This document shows, piece after piece, positions 40,331 through 47,361 of a stretch of DNA of 47,361 bases. The notes under the pieces are model-generated. The model was given only the letters and a program-made list of their open reading frames with translations, did not search any database and was not told where the DNA came from. Origin of the DNA: Collybiopsis luxurians FD-317 M1 (lineage: Eukaryota > Basidiomycota > Agaricomycetes > Agaricales > Omphalotaceae). Position 1 is the stretch's first letter. Each line of letters starts with the position of its first letter. The stretch covers positions 131,313-178,673 of the forward strand of contig KN834848.1 in NCBI GenBank assembly GCA_000827265.1, read 5' to 3'. A program made the position numbers and the translations under genes.

Positions 40331-43180
40331 CTACTGGTAATCGAGTCAGCATTGAGCAAGAGATTGCTCAACTAGAATATCAAATTGATGAACAGACAAG
40401 AAAGTTGGGGACCGTGAGGCGCAACAACATCAAGCAGATCCAATGCAGTATCACTACCCGCCAGGAAAAGGTGGATATGCTTAAAAAACAGCTCGCTCAA
40501 TCGGCAGGTGAACCTATCCCAACTAGAGAACAGCAGATAATCCAGACTAGTGAGTTGAGCCTCTCTTTTTCCTAAGGTCATCCATTTTGAACCTCTGACA
40601 ACCTGCAACCATTTACAGCAAATACAGAGCTTTTCAATTGACCAGGTTGGTCTTCAGATCTATCTGATGTTGATGGTGCTTCAAACAGCTGTGTTACTCC
40701 CATCCATCTTCTTATTACTCATACCAGGAGGCGAAGAGAATAATTGCAATGACTTTGACCTCGTGCCATTGAATGCTTTTGGTATGCTGTCTTTTTGTGT
40801 TGCCTGATTAGAAGCTCTTACTATCACTACAAGCAGCACAGCACAATGAACTTGAGTTTAATGGTTCACTGTCCAAGATGGAGGCTTTTGTCAAGGGCAT
40901 TCCCCAACCTGACAGTAAGAGGCAAGAGATATTGACTGTCTCTGAGGACTCAGATCCCCAATTGAGTATGCTGTCATTTCCTTCCTTGATTGATCAACAG
41001 CTCTTATATTTCCACAGTTATGCAGCACAAACAAACTGAGTTGGATCATTTAGTGAATAATAGGGACACTCTTGATGCGAATGGGTACAGCAGCCCTATG
41101 CTTGCAATATCTAGTAAAGCTCCACCAATTTCCTTCAAAAACCCTACCAGGGATTCCATTGGTCAATTGGAATCCATTGTGGCTCAATGAATCTTAATCC
41201 AGGTGCTACATCCTCAGACACTCCAGGCATGCATCCCAACGCTGCTTCCATCTTGGATTCTCCATCGGACTCTATCATAGGGGACCCCTCGTACCCATCA
41301 CTCACTGGTACATGACCTTCAGCCCTCTCCACTTATGATATCAGAACTGCCAATGATCCTATGAACATCTCTGCTTTATCAGACTCAATTTCTGTTCAAG
41401 AAGTCCTTACGCCAGCTGTCTCACAGGCTGAGAATCTTCTATCAGATGAAACAAACAATGTTCTATCACCTCCTAAGCATTTGACCCAGCCTGAAGATAT
41501 TCTCTTTGTAAATCCTTCCCCTGTCACAAATCCTTCCCTGGCTCCTCCACAGCCAGCAAATCTAGCTTTCGGGAATTTACCTTCTCCTCAGGAACCTCCA
41601 GCTCTCGCCTCTCCTGAACTTACGAATCTCCAATCCTCCCAGGATAATAATCACAAAAAAGATGAGATGACTAGTACTTCAAACTTATCATTCGATTTGC
41701 ACACCTTGAACCGTGACTATCGCCATAATAAAATTGTCAAAATCCCTCCCGAGTCATCATCAAAAATTTGTGAGCTCACTTCTTTGCCTAAACCACCCAA
41801 CAAACCCCTTTCCACATCTCTGTTAACGCTTCCACTCCCCACCGAAGAATCGCCGTTGAGAACTATCCTATCCGGGGGTCCCTTGACAGTTTGTAGCTGG
41901 TCAGAATTTCTGCTGCCACTGCCCGAGTCTCTCACCCCTCTATTCGAGAGCAACTCACATGTGTCAGATAAGCTTCGGGAGCTGCTGACCACAGCCGCAC
42001 AGATGGGATTGAAGCTAGTTGACTTCAACGGGGATGCAGTGATGTCAGAAGACAAGTCTAGCGAAATGAACGAATCTACCGCTGAAATGAAAAAACAAGA
42101 TGTGATTTCATTGGATTCATCAAACATTCCAGCTAAATGTAAACAAATTCCGTCAGTTCAAGTTGCAGGACCAAAGACTGAGCAGTCCAACCTTGGAGAA
42201 TTTAAAGAGAGAGATTTTGCAGATCTGGGAGGTGACAACGAAGACAGTGCAACAGATGTCATAGAAAAAAAGAGGCGTATCAATAGAAAGAAGCAGGACA
42301 ATGAACATGAATGTGAGTACATAACTTCAGTCGATGGTCAAAGCCTTTGCTTACCACATTGCACGCAAGATGAAAGATGCATAAGACTTGCCCAAGATAA
42401 GGATACAGCTAGTAAGTAGCTTGAATTCTATGTCTGTTTACTCCCTTACTGAAATGCGCATTGACAACAGCACAAGCCCGAGAGGAGATATCTGCTTTCT
42501 TGACCAGCGGAGAGAAGTTCTCTAGAGATATCAAATATCTTTTATGCACCGTCAACTTCTTCATCCCAGAGTGTGCTAGCCTATGCCCCAAATTGTCCTT
42601 GGAGATTCTCACAACAACTCATGGCAACATCCGATGTCTACAGCATGCTAATACCCATAACAGGAAGCAAAACAACTGGTCAGGAACACTGAGACCGTGG
42701 AATGTAACTGGAGTTCCCTATCAATTGAAGAAAGCAGGGGAACAATTAGAAGAGGGCACTTTACACTGTGGATGTCACTGGGAGAGGGCTGTACTTGAAT
42801 TCTTCCTGTTTAAGACAGGAAAAATTGAGTCAAGAACACACAAAGACGAGCCAGGCTGGAGCAGGGAGGGCTGGCATATGCAGTATCTGCATCCCCGACT
42901 CTGTGAATTGGTGTTGGGCCAAGTGCAGGAGCTCACTACCTGGTGTTTAGATGACATTTGGACTAAGAAAAAAAATGCTGAGGGCTTTTATGTAGACCAA
43001 CCAGAGAGCATTCAGCTGCAGTCTATGATTGATAGGCTTACAGCTCACCTCGTTGTTGTCAAAGAGAATGAGGATCGACAAGCTGCAGCTGATAAAGATG
43101 TGGAGGTATGGCTCTGTCAAATCAGCGATAGGGTCGAAGTGCGCAAGGCTAAGGGTTCTCAAGGATCATCTTCTAAGTAA
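40331..43180 (+). CDS. Large hypothetical island protein, coiled coil then Pro/Ser-rich then Cys/His-rich region
   Basis: A coherent string of exons. From 40331 a coiled coil 'SIEQEIAQLEYQIDEQTRKL' to 'QEKVDMLKKQLAQSAGEP'. Then short acidic exons ('MEAFVKGIPQPDSKRQEIL'; 'MQHKQTELDHLVNNRDT'). Then, after a probable intron 41162-41204, a long exon to 42411 rich in Pro and Ser ('LAPPQPANLAFGNLPSPQEP') ending in the basic 'EKKRRINRKKQDNEHECEY'. An intron (about 42412-42471) joins 'DKDTA' to 'TQAREEISAFLTSGEKFSRD'. The last exon is globular, with 'HCGCHWERAVLEFFLFKTG' and 'LVLGQVQELTTWCLDDIW', ending at 43180. A TGA at 41313-41315 lies in frame between 'PSLTGT' and 'PSALSTYD', so the gene may be dead unless it is spliced around. 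Family unknown. Confidence 0.5.
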
Positions 43181-43577
43181 GCTAGCATACATTCTATTCA
43201 CCATCTCCATGGACGACACTCTACATATGTACTTGTACTTCCAGGCTACTGTAGTACTATATACCTTGTACATACCACTCCATAGACGTTGTGGATATGG
43301 CACGAACAGGCTGTGGGTCTAGTTCGCCGCTCTTGGGCACTTGACTTTTCATTATTTTCATCATTGTACAAATCTTTTAACTTGAATCCACTTGGCCTTC
43401 CTCTTTGTTAGGACTTTCTGAAGATAATCCTCAACCTCCATTCACTTTGACTGGACCCAGGGTGGGGTCTATATGAGATTCATTCCACTGTCAAGATTTC
43501 GACTTGGTTGGGCATTTAAATTATGGTATGAGCATTTTTTTTTGTTCCATGATCCTACTCTGACCTGTTATCTCTAG

Positions 43578-45664
43578 GATTTAGTGGTGGAGAAATCCTG
43601 TACTTTTCCCTTAACATTTGAGAATGTCCAGAAGGACCCCAGTATCTTAACTCGGTTTGCAGAACCAGGAATCGAAGGTATTCAAAATAACAAATAACTG
43701 GATCCACGCTGATGATTAGTAGCTGGATGTAGACCGTTCAACGGAAAGGTTGGCAACATCAGTCAAGGGGACGTCCTGACCTTTTCCCCAAATGCAAATT
43801 ACCTTCTGACTCCTCCTCAACTTTGTCGCGTTCGTCTTTGGTGCGACTTTCATTTTGGGCTCAACGATCCTCTATATTTTCCTCAGCCATTTACTCTCGA
43901 GTCCGGTCATCTTGCTCTCATGCTCTGCCCCTCCAACAATCTGAAGGATGACTTTTATCCTGCCTGGCTTAACCCTCATCATGACCAGTTCTGTGTTTTA
44001 AATGCTTCGCTCAGGCTGGGGAAGTTGGAGACTGGGTTTTGCGCACCCCTTGTTGCGCTGTGTTTTCAAGTCTTGAAAGAAGTACCGCCGGATGTAAATG
44101 ACCCTTGCCTCTCATCCCTGGAAACCAATCTGCAAAGGCTCATGCATTGTTTGGAGCTCCCTGCAAGCAAGGAAAAGATTTTTCTCTTAGTGTCTCAGGT
44201 CCAACATCTATTAATAGAGCTGAATGCGCGGTCACGATGGGTGGGGGATGAGTGGCAGAAGCGATTGAAAGAAGCAGCCGGTCATATTCATCAGCCCCTG
44301 GTGGACACCGTTGGAGTGTTTACTGAAAGTCTAAATGATTTGGATTTCCTTTTCTATGCTGGAATCCCGGTTTGGTATGTCTGTCTAGCAAAGAGTATGC
44401 CCTATGCTCACATCGATTCTCGCTCATCCTTACTCAGAGAGGATACTTCCCAGCAATTTGTGTGGCCTAACGGGTTTGTGGTTGACTGTACGGATTCTTC
44501 TCCTCGTCACAAAACTGTCTACGAGGGTCTCTCCAACAAGCCCAACTGTTTCCAGAAAATGGCTGCATATGTGGATTCACTGCTGAATGACCCTGTGATG
44601 CTATTCAGTGCACAGCCATTTTCCATGCTCTTGGTCAAACATCCTCGTTCTTCTAAAGGGCACCCTGACAATTTGAATGGGGAAATGTCCAGATTTTCAC
44701 CCTGTAAGTAATTCTAATACATGATTATTTACAGGGCCGCTTACTGTTTATAGACAAAAAAAACAAGCCAAAAGTGTCTATTATGAGTAACACCTTCCTC
44801 ATCCCAACCAGCATTTTCATGCCAACTCCTCTCACTAATTGGGAAAGTGCACTGCATTCGCTTTCAGAGCATAATCAAGCCCTGCGGTCACCTTCTGGAG
44901 TCAATTCCAGGTTTCGAGTGCCTCCTGTCTGGAATATTATCTCACCGGCAAAAAGTGAGACAGTGCGACTACTGTTCCATGGTTGGCTGCAGGTAAGGGA
45001 CGTGATTCTTACCCAGCTTAATGGTTCATCACTGTCTCTCACTAGCAAGCAATGGCGATGTCTTCTGGAGGTTTGTGGCTGGAAATACAACGATGTGGAT
45101 CCTTCGACCGCGACAGGTAAATGCCAAATGGAGATGCGCATTCTCCTGGACTGATTCTGTAACACTTCGCATTCAAACAGCGAGGACTTTTCAGTACGGC
45201 CTGTCTTTTGGGGTGGCTCTTCTCTTTCAGCGGCAACAGATTTTCTGACTGATATTGGTAGGGAAATTATCTGGGAGCTACAGGAGCTCGGTTTTCAGAA
45301 CAACTTGATCACTCTTGACAAACACGTTGACGAAAGCAAGATGAGACCTGCCGAACGACGGGCTCTTCTCAATGGCTGTTGGGAAGGTATGGCTAGTTAT
45401 GTTGACATTTGCATGGCCTCGAAGGGTTTGGGGGCACCACTTATGAAAGGACATTGGCCCTATCTTCGAGCATTACACCGTGTAATGCGAACCTGGAAAG
45501 GTGAACAACCCGAGCTACTCATGTTAGACCTGCCGACAGATGAAGAAGGGTCAGCCGATTTCGATGCCTTTTTGAGATGCCTAGAGTATGCCCTCGCACA
45601 TTTTTACACTACTTCATTTTTGAACATGTTTGGTCGGGCGGCGTCTATTCCTTTTCAATTGTGA
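43578..45664 (+). CDS. Agaricomycete hypothetical protein typical of transposon-rich islands
   Basis: Exons: 43578-43678 ('DLVVEKSCTFPLTFENVQKD'), then 43727 to about 44703 after a 48-nt intron ('AGCRPFNGKVGNISQGDVLT', 'LCRVRLWCDFHFGLNDPLYF', 'DLDFLFYAGIPVWYVCLAKS'), then 44743 to about 45116 ('SNTFLIPTSIFMPTP', 'SKQWRCLLEVCGWKYND'). A last exon reads 'REIIWELQELGFQNNLITLD', 'MRPAERRALLNGCWEGMASY' and 'WPYLRALHRVMRTWKGEQPE', ending at 45664. The motif 'AGIPVWY' and a C-terminal 'WELQEL' helix recur in lineage-specific mushroom proteins of unknown role that I recall near DNA transposons. The junction at 45117-45179 gives the wrong phase by one base for the last exon, either a frameshift or a mis-chosen site. 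The N-terminus is not located. Confidence 0.55.
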
Positions 45665-45949
45665 TCAAACATTACTTAATGTTGTGCTATATTGTTCCTT
45701 TACCTCATCATTTGCCATAGTCAAGTAGTTACAGGTTTTGTACGATGTTTAATAAAGGGTGAATTATTTGTTGTAATACTTAATTTATTTTACCATTTGA
45801 ATTCCAACCGAACAATCACCGCAGGTCATCATGCATATTGACTTATCAACTGACTCACAATGTTTCTGTTTGGTTGAATAGTGAAACCCTTGCAAGTAGG
45901 ATATGGATGTAACGAGTGAGGAGCTGGGCCTCCACTCGGACTGGCCCGC
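45665..45949. other. Intergenic, nothing recognised
   Basis: AT-rich 3' flank of the preceding gene. It contains an aataaa-like signal at about 45749 (tttaataaaggg). Confidence 0.4.
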
Positions 45950-47361
45950 TGTACGTATGAGCTGAAGGATCAACTCAGACATGCAGCAGTGGCGCACACT
46001 CTAGGCAGTGACCGAACACCTGGGAGTCGGGACCTGAGTGATTGTGTGGGGTTGAAAGGGCATATATATATATATCAAAGGGCTGAACTGCCGTACGCTT
46101 CAACATTTTGGTTCGCTGGTCATAGATGCTGATACCAAGTGTGTCACAGTGGAATTTTGTTGTGTTATAACATTTCTGTATGTGTACATTTATTCTGTGG
46201 AACATGCACGCAGTGACCGAGTAGCTGTACCACAGCATTACTATTCTGCAGACTCCAATGTCCAAACTCTACAGCTAGGTCATTGCAAATATCTTCAGTT
46301 CAGAGACATTCAGTGGAAGACTGGATCCTTATTTTATTACTACCCTTTGCCCTTAAAATATAAGGACAATGCCAGCTCTCTAGCGTAGGATATGCTTCAA
46401 TGGAAGGGTTTGATCCTTGCGTTGTGGGTTATATATGCAGTGACACATACAACGGTGGGCCAATAGGCTTGGATTCAAGCTCGCAGACTTGTGTACATAT
46501 TCATAATATGTAAGATTCAAATCTTTATCCTGTAGATTGAATATGTATTTACTGATTAGTGGGACCACTACATCTTTTTTCTGTAGGTTAAGTATGCGGT
46601 GACTGAACAGCGGATCCATGAGCCTGATCCATTGCATCTATATCTTGTAGGCTAGAAATATACTGGTGCTAGAATGCAGCGATCAGCAAAGAAGTAACAT
46701 ATACTGGATCATTCTGTGCTGTAAAATACACATGCAGTAATTAAGGCTGAACTACTGAATGTGCACTCTGTAGGCTAAGAGCCAGTTGGGATGTCGTGAC
46801 TAAAATTTCAGAGGCTCGACCACTGCATCATTTCCTGTGGGACATACATGCAATAACAGAGAGTTGATCCACTGAACATATATTCCCCAAGCCGATATGG
46901 AGAGAGCTATATCGTAATAGTTAGTTCATTCTGACCTGTTGGACTTGTAGTATTAGTACATATTTGCCGTGATCAAAAACTGGGCCATCGAATATGTGTT
47001 CTGTAAGGTGGAAGCGGGGATAAGCAAGGTAGAAACTGGACTCCTTGGGAAGAATTCATAGGACATACGTCCATTTCACATGTGATGAACAAGAGTGCAT
47101 GTACATTCATTCAGATATATTCTGTAGTAGCTTGAAATATAGCTGTGAGCTATGTTCGATAAATAGTAAATTTTGTCCTGTAGAGTATGTTTGCAGTGAC
47201 TAAACACCTGGCCCATTACCTCTTTGTGCTGCAGAATGTGTGTGCAGTGACGTACCAGCCCAGCCATTGCATTCGTTCCCGGTGGAGTATAGATTCGGTA
47301 ACCTGCCACTGAATTCTTTCCCAGTGTACTGAATTTCTTCCTTATGGAAGATAGATCCAGT
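45950..47361. repeat. Diverged tandem repeat, ~70-80-bp unit, to the window edge
   Basis: A recurring block, roughly 'tgtag...tatgcagtgactgaacagc...gacccattgcat', appears many times with heavy drift. The gcagtgac core is visible at about 46003, 46211, 46437, 47190 and 47243, with variants (gcggtgac at about 46597, gcagtaat at about 46735) between. It runs off the right edge. No gene seen. A short (at)n tract lies at about 46061-46075. Confidence 0.55.

Noticed and set aside
30030..46000. A KDZ transposase
   Set aside because: I looked for the long conserved catalytic region in all frames and found none. Only accessory-type genes are visible.

Overview
The window looks like nuclear DNA of an agaricomycete (mushroom-forming) basidiomycete. 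Genes are cut by many short GT-AG introns of about 38-70 nt. The recognisable families are basidiomycete expansions: DUF6532, DUF6533 seven-helix membrane proteins, F-box proteins of the 'HEITLRILSYLD' type, Rom-like PH-CNH proteins and the Cys-cluster proteins that travel with KDZ transposons. All exon models below were read by eye from frames, splice signals and comparison of paralogs inside the window.

Layout. 1-400: a 77-bp minisatellite. 1.0-3.1 kb (+): a DUF6532 gene carrying a 218-bp insert that may act as an intron. 4.4-6.0 kb (-): a decayed short-chain dehydrogenase and an F-box remnant. 6.6-16 kb (+): three tandem DUF6533 genes with the same 15-exon architecture, including two adjacent 2-nt microexons in every copy. 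16.2 kb (-): an intron-containing tRNA-Cys. 16.6-20.2 kb (-): an intact zinc alcohol dehydrogenase and an intact F-box protein. 20.1-26.6 kb: a ~3-kb segment present twice in direct orientation, each copy carrying the F-box 5' end, a small secreted Cys-rich protein gene and repeats; the second copy is degenerate and interrupted by insertions. 27.5-29.5 kb (-): a PH-CNH protein lacking the DEP and RhoGEF domains usual for its family. 30-46 kb: an island of KDZ-transposon-associated and lineage-specific genes, several with nonsense mutations, plus an assembly gap that looks artificial. 46-47.4 kb: a diverged tandem repeat.

The strongest observation is the microexon pair. In all three DUF6533 genes a Thr-Cys dipeptide is encoded by three pieces (2 nt + 2 nt + 2 nt) separated by three ordinary-sized introns. 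The Cys falls where I expect the family's conserved Cys. All 15-exon sums are multiples of three, and the first 14 exons have identical lengths in all three genes. Second is a 1.2-kb single reading frame at 38.1-39.4 kb that keeps its frame through twelve internal stop codons, each reachable by one C-to-T change, a pattern expected of methylation- or RIP-like decay.

There is no operon logic here. The tandem and segmental duplications show local birth and death of membrane, F-box and secreted genes next to a transposon-derived island.
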